A stretch of 64,000 bases of DNA from Zhengitettix transpicula (Eukaryota; Arthropoda; Insecta; Orthoptera; Tetrigidae): the NCBI GenBank assembly GCA_037074705.1, contig CM073590.1, forward strand, positions 93,612,947 to 93,676,946, given 5' to 3'. The number at the start of each line of letters is the position of its first letter. Position 1 is the stretch's first letter. The notes under the pieces are model-generated. The model had not been told where the DNA came from. It was given only the letters and a program-made list of their open reading frames with translations, and ran no database searches. A program made the translations under genes and the position numbers. Of the stretch, positions 1 to 11,525 are shown one piece after another.

Positions 1-496
1 CACATAAATATTGAAGAAGAAAATAACAAGATAACGATAATAAAATCGTTCAAGCAATTTTTAAGCGATTTGTTGTATTGCCACATTTTAGTTAATTAAT
101 GAAAATTTTTAAAATCTTTAAAGAAATTTTGATTTAGGTAATTTTTTAAATTGAAAAATATTTTAATTAAGTCATTACAAAAGGGAATGACACATTAAAA
201 AAGAAAAAAATTTACATAGCACAAAATATACGCGCACTTAAACGAGATGAAAATAACATAAAAATATTGACTTAACGTTAAACTATAATGTTGTTATTAC
301 CCGAAGATTATAAGAATGTCATGAATTTGGGGAGAATATTGGAATTCATACTTAGAATACAATTTATTTGAACGTAATCTGTCAGATATGTTACGCATTA
401 AAACAACAAATAAATTCGCAAAAATGAAATTATTTTGTAATAAATCTGTATTGACGAATTTATGTACTTCTGGTTGTATACGTCGTGTGGGGCAGA
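1..496. other. AT-rich intergenic or intronic DNA
   Basis: No reading frame, repeat or RNA signal recognised. It ends at the T-run that begins the first family A copy. Confidence 0.5.
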
Positions 497-1062
497 TTTT
501 TTTTTAGGGTAACAGGCTGCATGAAGGTAATACACATGGTGGCAACTCCCCTTTAATAGCATAGTAATGGATTTGAAAGGGGGGATGCGGAAGGGTAGAG
601 GAAGGTAGCCAAGGGTTAACTAGGGCCCCCGGGCTATAGTTTAAGGATCCTACCCGGCATTCGCCTAAAGAAATGCAGGGAAAACCCTAGGAAAACCTGC
701 ATCGGGTAGGTCGGGCATTGGGTACTTGTCCCACGCCCTTCCGATAGCGGGAGAGGAGACTGTGGGGACGCAGCATTCCCTTCTCTGTGCCTCGACCAGT
801 TTAGGAGGCAGCTGGCCGACTATTCCAATGGGAATAGCGAACAACTCTTACCGTATGCCCAAAGTCTGTGACCCCGGAACATACACCTCTCAGAACAGAC
901 CGAGGTGCCTCGGCTTGTTGGAACCTTAGTTCAAAAACGGAGAGGAAAAGGCATACCCTAAGGTAGCCCCTTCGTATCTCTCCCAAAAGGTTCTGCCTGC
1001 GAGAGAAAATCCCTCGTAGGTTACCTGCGAGAGGATCCTCTCCGCAGGGCTTCAACTTCAAG
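497..1062 (-). repeat. Family A retroposon, near full length
   Basis: The plus strand shows a T-run followed by agggtaacaggc and ends with the gcgagaggatcctctccgc palindrome, so the element lies on the minus strand with a poly(A) tail at its low-coordinate end. It carries every internal block seen in other copies: tagccaagggttaac, ggatcctacccggcattcgc, gaccagtttaggaggcagc, and the gtatgcccaa/ccccggaacatacacc block. Short ORFs occur on both strands but are shared by all copies and show no known domain. It belongs to the subfamily with the cctctcc-type 5' region. It lacks recognisable Pol III A and B boxes. Class (SINE, or short 3' part of a LINE) is unresolved. Confidence 0.85.
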
Positions 1063-1070
1063 AACAACTC

Positions 1071-1114
1071 TTTTTTTTCTTTTTTTTAGGGCAACAGGCT
1101 ACATAAGGGTAATA
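1071..1114 (-). repeat. Family A tail fragment
   Basis: A T-rich run followed by agggcaacaggctacataag, the last ~25 bp of family A before its poly(A) tail, directly abuts the preceding copy. It is a severely 5'-truncated second insertion or a slippage duplicate of the tail. Confidence 0.7.
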
Positions 1115-1740
1115 ATTTTCTTTTGGACTTCACACTGTGACTTTAGAGCATGATTTTCGATTGAGACTGAAGTCAGGTATAAACTTGTTGTTTAAGGATA
1201 AAAATATGTTTCGAATTTTTTAACATTTCTGACTGAAGGTAAAGGTGTTTTTCAGTTGTTTATTGGCATTTTGATATTGTGTGATAGTGTCAAAAAAGTA
1301 TTGTAATATCCTATTTTGTGATCAAAATGATTAATTTATGTCATTTAACCATAGTCACAAACTGAATAAGGTTCAAAAATGTTCCGAAACGTTGATATTT
1401 TAAACCGAATATTTTTTTATTAAATTGTCTGTTCTTGTTCGGAAAGTACATATTGTTTTAAATAAAAGTAATTAATTAAAGACGTCAAAACAAAAATATA
1501 TATTTATAAATTCAACAAATAAACAAATTTTTATATACCTCACGAACAAGTGTTACTAAAGAAAACTGTAAAAATGATTAAGAATAGTGTCAAAAGCACC
1601 CAAAAATTGCAACTTATGGATCATGAAGGTAATAAATAAAACACATAAATTATTATTAAGTTAATGTAGAGAATCATAATTAGTTTATTAAACTTCTAGT
1701 AACACATCTCTCCCCTAGGTCGAATATGCTGCAGAGCTTC
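1115..1740. other. Unassigned AT-rich DNA
   Basis: No gene, RNA or repeat recognised. Confidence 0.4.
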
Positions 1741-1787
1741 TACAGTAGAAGTAGCATTTTACTAATTCGCCGGGACATATTTAATTT

Positions 1788-2201
1788 GTGCTTCAGGGGC
1801 AGATTCTAATTGCAGTGCCCGCAAGTAGGGATGTAACCGTTAATCCTTTAACCGCCGGTCTCCTCCAGCTGTTTTCCCAGGATACATTTCAGGGGACATT
1901 TCGAGGAAAGAATATTTCCGGCGAAGCTGTCGTAGTAATTAATGCGCCCAAATTACTGGGCGCCGCGAGATATTATTGTAAGTACTCTCTGCGCGCATGT
2001 CGAAGTTCCCAGCAAATGGCTGCGGAGAGATTACATTCGGATGGCGTCTTATTCCGTCGCCAGCACATCATCAGTTTAATTAACTCGGCGCACATCTTGA
2101 AAACAGGCGCTGCCTTTGCAACCTCTCTGGTTTCTAATTATTGCGGGACTTCTGCCATTTTGATGTGTGCGCAGAAGGTGACGATTCAATCTCCATGTTA
2201 G
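1788..2201 (+). other. Unassigned ORF-bearing, GC-richer segment
   Basis: An open frame of 137 codons lies in a locally GC-richer stretch. I do not recognise the product. The part from 1875 to 2016 is repeated in inverted orientation at 4831-4970 inside a mobile element. The frame is not conserved across the two copies: one base differs near cccaaattactgggcgcc and shifts the reading frame. A consensus-like splice donor (gtaagt) follows the shared block in both copies. It could be a host exon fragment captured by a transposon, or simply a dispersed repeat. No signal peptide or known motif is visible. Confidence 0.3.
1875..2016 (+). repeat. Dispersed repeat, copy 1 (partner at 4831-4970)
   Basis: The stretch beginning tcccaggatacatttcaggg and running through gggcgccgcgagatattatt to the gcgcatgtcgaagttccc area matches the reverse complement of 4831-4970 almost throughout, with scattered substitutions and a few one-base indels. 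Confidence 0.8.
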
Positions 2202-2876
2202 AGGTAAAAGAGGAAAGTAATTGCTCAAAATTTCACATCTTTTCCTTGGAAAATCCTATTAACATTTCCACCTCGAATTTGTCATACCTCTAGCTCCATT
2301 CGCTTGAATTTTCCTTTTCAACGTCAAATATTTTCCCAGTCTTTTAATGTGTTGTTCTGTTAAATGTATGGAATATTTTGTCTATGTTGCAAAAAACTAT
2401 TTTTATAATTGATACTCCTGCATTGTCTCTACATCGTCAACTAAATCAGTTATTTCGAAAGAATCTCGCACCAGATTGCATTTTAATAAGTTACTGCACT
2501 TATACTACGAGTGTACAGCTTCAACATTTCATGAATGAATTGCTGACATACAACTGTTGAAAATAAATTTCCACTGCAACGGTGTATTAAATTCCATTTA
2601 TAAAGCCATACATATCTGACTGGATAAATGTCCTGTAAAGTTCGACTCAGTGAATTCTCATATGTTAAAGAGATTCCATGCAGATGATTGACAGCGATTC
2701 GTAGCAAGGTGGTTTTTAGTTGTTGTTGTTGTTGGTTGAAGATAAGGAAACAGCCAATGCTTAAGGTGAAGTAGACAGTGAGTAGACAGTGTGCTGAAGA
2801 GAGTATAGAAAGGGTGGTCTTATGAATTGTTTAAATAATCTTAATCAGTAATAAATCAAAATGTTGATGGTATACT
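2202..2876. other. Unassigned DNA
   Basis: Small overlapping ORFs on both strands have no recognisable domain. A short TTG-repeat is present near 2720-2735. Nothing else recognised. Confidence 0.4.
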
Positions 2877-3235
2877 ATTTTTTTTAGGGCAACAGGGTAT
2901 ATGACGGTAATCCACGTGGTGACAACTGCCCTTTAATAGCATAGGGAGGTATTTGAAAAGAGTGATGCGGAAGGGTAGAGGAAGGTAGCCAAGGGTTAAA
3001 TAGGGCCCCCGGGATATAGTTTAAGGATCCTACCCAGCATTCGCCTGAACGTGATGCATGACAAACCCTAGAAAACCTGCATCAGGTAGGTCGGGCATTG
3101 GGTACTTGTCCCACGCCCTTCCTAACTGGGAGAGGGGTTTGCTGTGAGGATGCAATATTCCCTTCTCCGTGCCTCGACCAGTTTAGGAGGCAGCTGGCCG
3201 ACTGTTCCAAAAGAAATAGCGAACAACTCTTACTG
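2877..3235 (-). repeat. Family A retroposon, 5'-truncated
   Basis: A T-run, then agggcaacagggtatatgac and all tail-half blocks up to gcgaacaactcttact. The sense 5' third is missing, as expected for truncated target-primed insertions. A second, older copy follows immediately. Confidence 0.8.
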
Positions 3236-3545
3236 TGGTGACAACTCTCCTTTAATGGTACATTAAGGGATTTGAAAGGGTGGATGTGGAAAGGTAGAAG
3301 AAGGAATCTGTGGATTAACAGGACCCCTGGACTATGGCTTTTGTATCCTACCCGGAAACAATTCATGTAGCCCAAACACTTGAAAGCCTGCAAATCATAG
3401 GTCGTTCACTTGGTATTTGTTCCATACCCTTAAGATGCCAGGAGAGTGGTTTCTTGTAGGGACGCAACATTCCATTTTCCTTGCCTCGACCAGTTTACGA
3501 GGCAGATGACCGGCTATTCGTCTGTGAGACCCTAAATCATCCCTG
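3236..3545 (-). repeat. Diverged old family A copy
   Basis: Blocks recur in family order but with many changes: tggtgacaactctccttt, gggatttgaaagggtggatg, tcctacccggaaac, ggtcgttcacttggtatttg, gcctcgaccagtttacgagg. It is clearly more diverged than its neighbour, so it was inserted much earlier. Confidence 0.65.
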
Positions 3546-4190
3546 AGACTTCCATTGCATACTACAGACAATAAATATTTGTTTTACATTTTAGTTGATA
3601 ATTAACATTTTGCTAATGGTTTTCCCCCTTAAATTTTTTTTTAACTTTATCCTAAAAATTTTATTGAATTCAATATGAAGTTGCAAATTACCACATTTCA
3701 GACGATATAAATACTGGTTATAGTACTTTTATTTTGAAGATAATCACCGGAAAGTTACAACAGCATTAAGAATAAATAATTAATTTTACGTAATATCTAT
3801 TTGATTAATTATTTTGCATGAAGAATTACAAAACTGTTCCAAAAGGTCTGCAAGATATACGAGAGAGCAAAGTTGTATCAGACTTAAAAAATAATCTTAT
3901 TATACTAATACGAAATAAGACAGGTGCTGACACATCAGTTTAGTTTCGTAACTCATGCCTGAAAAATTCTGACAAGAAGATATTTTCAGAAGAATGGAAC
4001 GTCAGGTAGAAAGCGCGTCGGGAGATCAGTTTGGTTTCACAAAAACGGTTGGGACACGAGAAGTCGTACTGACTCTACGTTTGATTCTAGTTTCATGGAA
4101 TAAAAATTTGAATACTAGGATTCAAGAACGTAAACCTAGTTTCAAACTGTCATCCTGTAAACATAGTCAAATCACAAATCAGTGTATAAA
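3546..4190. other. Unassigned AT-rich DNA
   Basis: A 69-codon frame at 3994-4203 shows no known domain. Nothing else recognised. Confidence 0.35.
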
Positions 4191-4263
4191 ATTACGATTA
4201 TGAAAAATGTGGACCACAAACAGTCCTCATATATATAAAAACGGGTACAACGTCTCTTTCACA

Positions 4264-4802
4264 GTTTTTTTAGGGTAAAAAGCTACATGAGGGTAATCCA
4301 CATGGTGGCAACACCCCTTTAATAGCATAGGAAAGGGATTTGAAAGGGGAGACGCGGAAGGGTAGAGGAAGGTAGCCAAGGGTTAACTAGGGCCCCCGCG
4401 CTATGGTTTAAGGATCCTACCCGGCAATTCGCCTAAAAGTGATGCAGGGAAAACCTATAAAAACCTGCATCAGGTACGTCGAACGTTTGGTACATGTCCC
4501 ACGCCCTTCCGATGGCGGTACTGGGGTCATCTGTGCGGTCGCAGCTTTAACGCCGTGCTTTGACCTGTTTAGGAGGCAGCTGGCCGACTATTCCAATATG
4601 AATAGCGGACAACTCTTACCGTATGCCCAAAGTCTGAGACCCCGGAACGTACACCTCTCAAAACAAACCGAGGTGCCTCGGCATGTGGGAACCTTAGTTC
4701 AAAAAAAAACCAGAGAGATGTGAGAGCATCCCCAAAGGTAGCCCCCGCCAGAGCTCTCTGGGAAGGTTCACCTGCGAGAAATCCTCTCGCAGGCTTCCTT
4801 TA
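4264..4802 (-). repeat. Family A retroposon, subfamily with the agagctctctgg 5' region
   Basis: It starts with a T-run and agggtaaaaagctacatg, carries all family blocks, and ends in gagaaatcctctcgcaggc. Its 5' region (gagagatgtgagagcatccc, gccagagctctctggg) differs from most copies but matches those at 38429 and 47478. It interrupts the foldback arm: tttcacag lies to its left and tttatcag to its right, a possible 8-bp target duplication with two differences. Confidence 0.85.
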
Positions 4803-4830
4803 TCAGATTTGTAGACCTTCTCAAGTACAT

Positions 4831-4970
4831 TTGTGGGAACGTTGACATTCTCGCAGAGAGTACTTACAATAATATCTCGCGGCGCCCAGTATTTGGGTGG
4901 AATAATTACTACGACATCTTTGCCAGAAATATTCTTTCCACGAAATGTCCCCTGAAATGTATCCTGGGAT
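4831..4970 (-). repeat. Dispersed repeat, copy 2
   Basis: The reverse complement matches 1875-2016. It is embedded between the foldback arms, which suggests transposon capture of the segment. Confidence 0.8.
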
Positions 4971-5127
4971 ACACATAAATAAAAAAGGGGTACAACGTTT
5001 CTTTCACAGATTTGTGGATCTTCTCAAGTACACTTCTGTTTGAGAAGGTCCACAACTCTGAGGTAGAAACGTTGTACCTGTTTTTATTTTTGTGAGGTCT
5101 GTTATTAGGCCATACTTTTCATAATCG

Positions 5128-5130
<3 letters not shown>

Positions 5131-5164
<34 letters not shown>
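5131..5164. repeat. (TA)n microsatellite
   Basis: About 17 TA dinucleotides directly abut the right end of the foldback element. Confidence 0.95.
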
Positions 5165-5167
<3 letters not shown>

Positions 5168-5554
5168 GCGTAAATTTTAGCATTAAATTGTATTAAATTT
5201 AATGACAGTTTCGATTTTGAAAACACCTCCGTTTTAGACAGAGAACCACATTATTGGAAAAGATTAATTTCGAAAATTCTGTATATTAAAAATCATACAA
5301 ATAATTTTATAATTAAACTCAACACCAAAATTCTCAACAAGTTTTATAAAGTTTTGTTTTAAGCTTTTCGGTACTTACTTTTTATTTTAGTTTCTTGTTC
5401 AATTTCCAGTCTTAAGTTATTCGCCATTAGAAAAATACGTTAATCCGTGTCCAAACGTCCGGAATTTTTAAATTCACATTTATTTAGTTCAAGTTCCTGT
5501 TTTCAATTTGTCTGTATAAAGGTCGTTCTTAGCATTATTATTTAGAACACCTTT
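5165..5554. other. Unassigned AT-rich DNA
   Basis: Nothing recognised between the microsatellite and the LINE relic. Confidence 0.4.
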
Positions 5555-6462
5555 TCATTATCATATATAATGTACAAACAAGTCGGACAGTAGTAATTAG
5601 AATTGATGGACACGTAAAGAAGGAAGTAATCAAGAAGGGAGTAAGACAAGGATGCAGAATGTCTCTTATGTTATTCAATGTGTACATGCAGGAAGTTAAA
5701 GAGGAGTTTGGAAAAGGAGTCATAATTCAAGAAGAAGAAATAAAGTTATTAAGTTTTGCTGATGATATTGTAATTTTATCTGAATCATCCGAAGAATTGC
5801 TACATGAACAGTGCCTTGAAAACAGATCACAATACGAGTAATAGAAACAAAACTAAAGTAATAGATTGTTGCCAAAAGAACAGTGGTGACGGAAAGGGTA
5901 TCCAATTAAAAAAATGATACTTAGATGGGAGTAGATGAATTTGACTATTTTTGGCAGTAGAATAATCATGGGTGGTAGAAGAAAAATTTATATCAAAGTC
6001 GGATAGCACAATCAAGGTAAGATTTCGTCAAAAATGAGTAATTTCCGTACATAGAATATAAGATTCGATAATAGGAAATCATTTCTAAAAGTATTTATCT
6101 GGAGAGTGGCGTAGTATGGACTTGGACAATCGGAATTTCAGAACAAAAAAGAGTAGAAGCCTTTGTGGTGCTACAGATGAATGCTGAATGTGGGATGGGT
6201 AGGTCGAGTCACAAATGTATTGGGTGAAGTGTGAGCGTTATGGAGAACTCTGGCTAAATGAAGGGATAGGCTCTTAGGCCATATTTGGAGGGTGGTAAAA
6301 ATAAAATAAGAAGACCAAGGTAAGGTAATGTTAGACCATTGATGGTAGATGTGGACTGCAATAGTTATGCAGGGAAGAAAAGATTAGTGCAGGATAGATT
6401 AGCACAGAGAGCAACATCAAACCTGACTGTGAAGGGAAAATTCACAACATAAACAACAACAA
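5555..6462 (+). pseudogene. Degraded LINE reverse transcriptase
   Basis: An open stretch encodes KKGVRQGCRMSLMLFNVYM followed, about 30 residues later, by FADDIVIL. These are the template-contact and catalytic (F/Y)ADD motifs of non-LTR reverse transcriptases. The usual middle portion after ADD is then lost. From about 6100 the broken frame resumes with residues resembling the C-terminal part of insect LINEs (EQKRVEAF, then a VGR..HKC-like and later LAQRATSN block). Stops and frameshifts interrupt it, and neither the endonuclease nor the RT N-terminus is present. It is a dead, internally deleted fragment. The similarity to the 'RRIEAFE..WRRM' type of arthropod LINE ORF2 is from general knowledge of that family. 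Confidence 0.85.
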
Positions 6463-9400
6463 ATTATATTAAATGTAAAATAAATGATTTTAAATAAACT
6501 GTATTCAATTTTATTAGGCTCAAACTCAACCACTATTTTTTTCATAAATATTGAATAATTAGAAACTAATATCTGAATTTCGTATTAACTCGAAATCGCA
6601 TTCCCGATAACGTAATACGACTTTTAAGATTAACTATTAGTAAAATAAAACCGTAATATATTAACATGAAAATTTGAGCATCATTCGTAATTTGAAAGCT
6701 ACTATAGATTAATTCTCTTTGATTCTAGAACAGTGCAGGTGTACATTCACACAGCTGACACCTTTCATCTCAAATTACTGTTGTCACATACACAAATGGT
6801 ATTGCCTACCTACAGACTTTTTAGTTTAATGAAGCATTAGAATAGATCCGTATTGAAAACAAAGACAAAAGCGAAGGTTGACAAAGAAAATTGTCGAGGG
6901 AGAAAATGCCTTTCATTTCGCAGCACGTTTCTCACGACACAAAGCCAATATGTCACAATGGCGCGCGCACACACTCTAAATAGCCCATAGTCTGAGCGCG
7001 TGTCGCAGTCTGCCATTTTAATGATGTGCCAGACGGAATCATTACCGCTGGTTCTATGGCTCTGACGACAAAAGAGGGTGCTATCGAAGCGACCTTGAGG
7101 CGTCGCTGCGGGCAAACTTCCGGCGACTGTGAAAGGCGCCCTTATGTCCACAAGAGCGTCCAAGAGCTTGTCCTAGTACACTCCCATCACAGAGTCCACA
7201 CTCTCCCGTATAAACAATTTGGAAAGGTTTACGTGATGGCGTAAAAGTTCGAGTTCATGTTTTTCAAACAGCTTTCAGAAAGGAGATGGCTTTATATTTT
7301 AACCCACAATGGCGCTGTAGTGAATATTCCATACAATGGAAAGAGTGAACTACTATCATCAATAAATTAGATACTTAGTTGTTACAGATTAAATTCCAGT
7401 GCGTGTTTTTGTAACAGTGTCATACATGCATCCGAAACAGTCATTTATTTCCCACTCTTCCGGGCTACTGTACTAGCGGCATATTTGATGGCGGCCTAGT
7501 TTAGTATTCTTCGCAGGTGCTAACCCCTACCAGTGCGCAGTCAATCAGCTTCAATAAGCAGATAGAGCTTGAATTGTTAGATCGTTGTTGTGTGTGATTT
7601 TACTCCACGCGCATTAACTTGTCTCCCATCCCCAATCTGCGCTACCTGCCTTCCTTACTGACGCCTGCTAAGTCATATTTGTATAAATCTTCATAAACCT
7701 CTCACGTTCGAAATTAATTTGACTGGGTCGAGGCATATCCCAAGATATTTAATATTATCTGTAAGATAACCTGAGCAGTATTGTATTTTATATAAAAAAT
7801 TCGTTGTTAATAGGCGTATAAAAGAGACTGTATTTATGGGAAATGGCTTAATTACTAACGAAAAATGCTACAGGGGAATATATAATGAAAATTCTGATAT
7901 GTTCCAATTTAGTTTTACGTTAATCTTATTATTATAAGAATAACATCTGTTGATGATAAATTTGTGGGAAACTTGAATACCTGTTCCGTATAATGTTTAA
8001 TAATAATGCATTTTTCTCTTAGCAATAGCAAATATTATTATTATCTATTTATAATAATCCACTATAATTTCACAATTAGTATTTATGATTATTGTTCTTA
8101 TGATTTTACTGCCACTAACATTAGCCTCTCTGAATTTTACAACTTTTTCACATCAAGCAAAAAGCCTTTGGGTGCGGGTTAACTGGTTTCCTCTCTAATC
8201 CTTTATAAGTATGACCCAAATTTCGGACTTTCATACCCACTAACCCTACGTTTATGGATAAAAATTCGGAGCATAACAATCATATTTATATCTATTACCG
8301 GATACGTCTTATGGCGTAGTTTGGAAAATTTCTAATTACATAAAAATTTCAATAACTGACTGTCAGTAGACCTGCAAAAGTCATAAACTGAAACCAACAA
8401 GACTAAGTTAAGGTCTTATAGAGTCTTGGTTTAGTCTGTAGTTCTTTTCAAGTCAGAGCCGATTAAGCTGTGACCGAATGAAAGCAGAGAATCAGACTAA
8501 CGCTGACACATTATCAATAACGAATGACAACAAACCCTTAATACAGCTTCAATGTCACAGGAATTTGATTCGTCGGCGCAAGGAATAGCTTCAAAGTCAA
8601 ATCGGCTCCCATTTGAAAATAACTATAGGAATTGCTATATATTAAATGAAAACATCAAGAATAACTCAGTGTTTTATAAGGTTTCGAACTCTCCTTCCGT
8701 AGTACTCTTTGTTCTATTTTTATTAATTTGCATATATGTATTATTTTACCGAATTTAATTGCAAACTTCAAGGATTTATAACATATAAAACTTAATATAG
8801 TAATTCTCATTAATAATTCCACTAGCGTGGTTTCGATAGCAAAAAAGTGAGGAAATTAAATCGTTTTCAGAATTACTGGTAATAATGCAAGTCCAAAATC
8901 ATGGAAGCACTTATCGGAACTTTGAGAATTTAATAAGGTTCTCTTTTCTTCTGCTAAAGTCAGCAGTAAAACTTTGCTCTCTAAAATAACATTCGATGTA
9001 GCACGAAAAAGGTTATTCATATAAATGAAAATGAATCATTATTCTTCTCGTTCTGCCAAACGTATCTATTAACATTATAATAATTAAATAAAATAATTTA
9101 TCTTATAATATAATAGAATTATTGTATATTAACTAATCTTGTATATGTAAGGGAACGAAATACTGAACGCAGAAAAGTTTAGCAGGAAAGAGCTTTTGAT
9201 GATAAACACATAGACTTCATTTTAACTTGATAATCGATTCATATAAAATGGTAAATTAAATAAGTAAAATAAAAATATTATGAAATTGGTAAACGTGTAT
9301 GTATTGGAAGAAAGCCGTTTATTTTTAAGAATAACTCTATATCGTGCTCACTTTGAAATAGATTAAGTAGATAATCTTAAATTACATTAAAATCATTCAC

Positions 9401-10607
9401 CAATGTATTAATTCTCTCCAAGAGATTCATTTATGGCTATACAAATTGACTATAATGATAAAAGATTGCCAAGAAAGGTTCACATAACAGTTAAAATTAT
9501 ATATTTTTAAGTTTAGTTTAATATAGGGTAATGGTTGGAAGATTTTTACTATATGATGACGGTAAAATAATAAATAAATATAACTTGATATTGTGTGAAC
9601 CATTTTCAGGTAATCTTTCATCAATATATATTCCAAGGTTCTAATTGGGTGTAAGTTTTATGATTGATCATAATTTAAGTCAGCTGTTTATTTAATTAAA
9701 AAAACCTGGCACGTAGTTCTAAAATTTTTGATAAGATTTATTTTGTCAGTCAAATATATGAGAAGCATTCGTCATATTATTGCGCCATAGCCATATGCAA
9801 ATAAGTTAAATATAATTACAATCAGTTTACCTGTAATTGTGTCCCAAATCTGTCATATAACTATTTAATTAATTTATCTTTCAGTCCTGTAATTTAATTC
9901 AAAAAATACCTGCGTTCCAGCATACATGTCCCATCGCATTTCACATTTCCACAAATACTCCACTTCCCAGCCGGTGGTACAAGTGTTTGACCTAATCAAT
10001 TTGTATTTAAACCAAACAGTCTCCAATGTTATTCAACGCTGCTGATTATTTTCAGGCACAGCAATGTAACGGGCTATTTAATCCTCAAAACAGTTTTTCG
10101 CCGCCCGTTTTTTTTCGCCTGAAGAGGCAATATTATGACAACCGCGTTTCTTGTCAGTAAACTTGAAAACGGCATGGTCAGGATTTTTGTCTAACAAGAC
10201 ACGTCAGTGGGAAGGCGCCAAGGCATTTCTGTTGTGGTGATTGTGTGGCTTGTGATGGGCGGCGACCGCGCTGTCACCCGCAGGACCCCGACGCCTGCTG
10301 CAGACGCTATGTCTAAGACCGCAACTCTCGCTGACCCTAGCCCCTGCCCCTACCGCTGCTGCACGCCCGACATACACACAAATTACTTGTACGGTTAAGG
10401 AAACTAAATCCACAATTGGATGCCAAAAACAATTTCTCTGAAATACTTATTTTTTTACCCATTTTCAAATATGCTTCCTTGCACACAAATCTCCAGCGGT
10501 CTGTCATTAATTATAATAAAACATCTGTGTAATGTAACTTCTGACTTATTTTCTTTTTCATGTTCGACGTGAATCGAAGTAAGAGTTGTTTATGGAAACT
10601 CCGTCGA
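6463..10607. other. Unassigned DNA with no recognisable gene
   Basis: Mostly AT-rich. GC-richer islands occur around 6950-7200, 7440-7560 and 10080-10400, and the last two ORFs there (10204-10413 minus, 10207-10398 plus) overlap each other and show no domain. No RNA gene or repeat was recognised. The islands could be regulatory or very old repeats. Confidence 0.35.
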
Positions 10608-10849
10608 ATGAAAATAAAGACTAAAATGAAAAAAAAAATTACGTCTGATTGAAAATAATGAATAAGAAAGATAGCCAATTCAGACAAAATATTTTTGAGT
10701 GTTCACAACTGACAAGTGCAGTTGTGTTTCTCTAGGCTATTCTTAGCACCTGACGAAAGGAACAAGGATCCCAGAAAAGTTGTGTGGTATTTATATTACC
10801 CTTTTTGTCTGAATTGGCTATCTTTCTTATTCATGAAAATAAAGATTAA
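10608..10849. mobile_element. Hairpin element with a 17-bp target duplication
   Basis: The target duplication is atgaaaataaagactaa at 10608-10624 and atgaaaataaagattaa at 10833-10849 (one mismatch). Between them the near-terminal sequence aagaaagatagccaattcag (10664-10683) is exactly inverted at about 10811-10830, so the element folds into a stem of about 30 bp. The loop holds cacctgacgaaaggaacaag and agttgtgtggtatttatatt. A deleted relative lies at 51759-51877. Target duplications this long are unusual for DNA MITEs and suggest retroposition or another mechanism. There is no ORF. Confidence 0.75.
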
Positions 10850-11525
10850 TGTAATTATCATTTCTTTAATTAATGTTATATTACTGTTTTTAATGTTGAT
10901 TTGAATTATACAATTTTTGTAAAGTACAATGTTTTGACTGTGAACGTTGTAATTGTAATATTTTATTTTTTCTATGATGTCTCCTATTTCCTCAACCGAC
11001 GACAACTGGATTGAGAAATACATCTTAAAATAAATGACATGTCTTTATAATATGAAGAGTGGGGAATAAGCTACACATTCTCATAGAGTGATTAAAAAAT
11101 TAATAAACGGAATCTTTCTGCCTATTTGGTAATGTACAAACTCATAAGAATATATCCTTAATGTTAATCTTTAAAAAAAACATTTAACACGGCTGAAGGA
11201 GAAGAACACTGCTATCAACGTGATATATGTTTTTTTAATATGATTAACATGAAGGATAAAATCATATAATCACATTGAAGATGATCGAAAAAATAGGTCG
11301 TAAGCTACCGTCTATTGAAATTTTTTAACACTATAAGAGACTTTGGTTTTCTTCTTTAATATCAATGTTGATGAATCAAATGGATATGTACTATCAATCA
11401 AATGAATATGTGGTATAACTTGATACGGTAGTGCTTTGGTATGACTATAAACGTTGCATCAGATGCAAGATGTGGAGAACCATCAAGAATTATAAATATT
11501 AGAAAACACCTTACTTTTATTACGT
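10850..11525. other. Unassigned AT-rich DNA
   Basis: No gene or repeat recognised. Confidence 0.4.

Larger units (their letters stand above)
4191..5131. mobile_element. Foldback element carrying a gene-like fragment and a family A insertion
   Basis: The left end attacgattatgaaaa (4191) is mirrored by ttttcataatcgtaat ending at 5131. Inside the ends, gggtacaacgt...tttcacag is mirrored by agaaacgttgtacct. The segment agatttgtagaccttctcaagtac on the left recurs at about 5008-5034 and, inverted, just after it, so the right side is itself a hairpin. The cargo (4831-4970) matches 1875-2016. A family A copy splits the left arm. A (TA)n tract follows the right end. This reads as a foldback DNA element with internal rearrangement. 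No transposase is visible. Confidence 0.6.

Noticed and set aside
1788..2201. A functional small gene at the 137-codon frame.
   Set aside because: There is no domain, the inverse copy shifts the frame, and part of the block lies in a mobile element. It is kept only as an unassigned segment.
10204..10413. Overlapping plus and minus frames in a GC-richer island as an exon.
   Set aside because: Both strands are open to a similar extent, as expected from base composition, and no splice sites or motifs support either.
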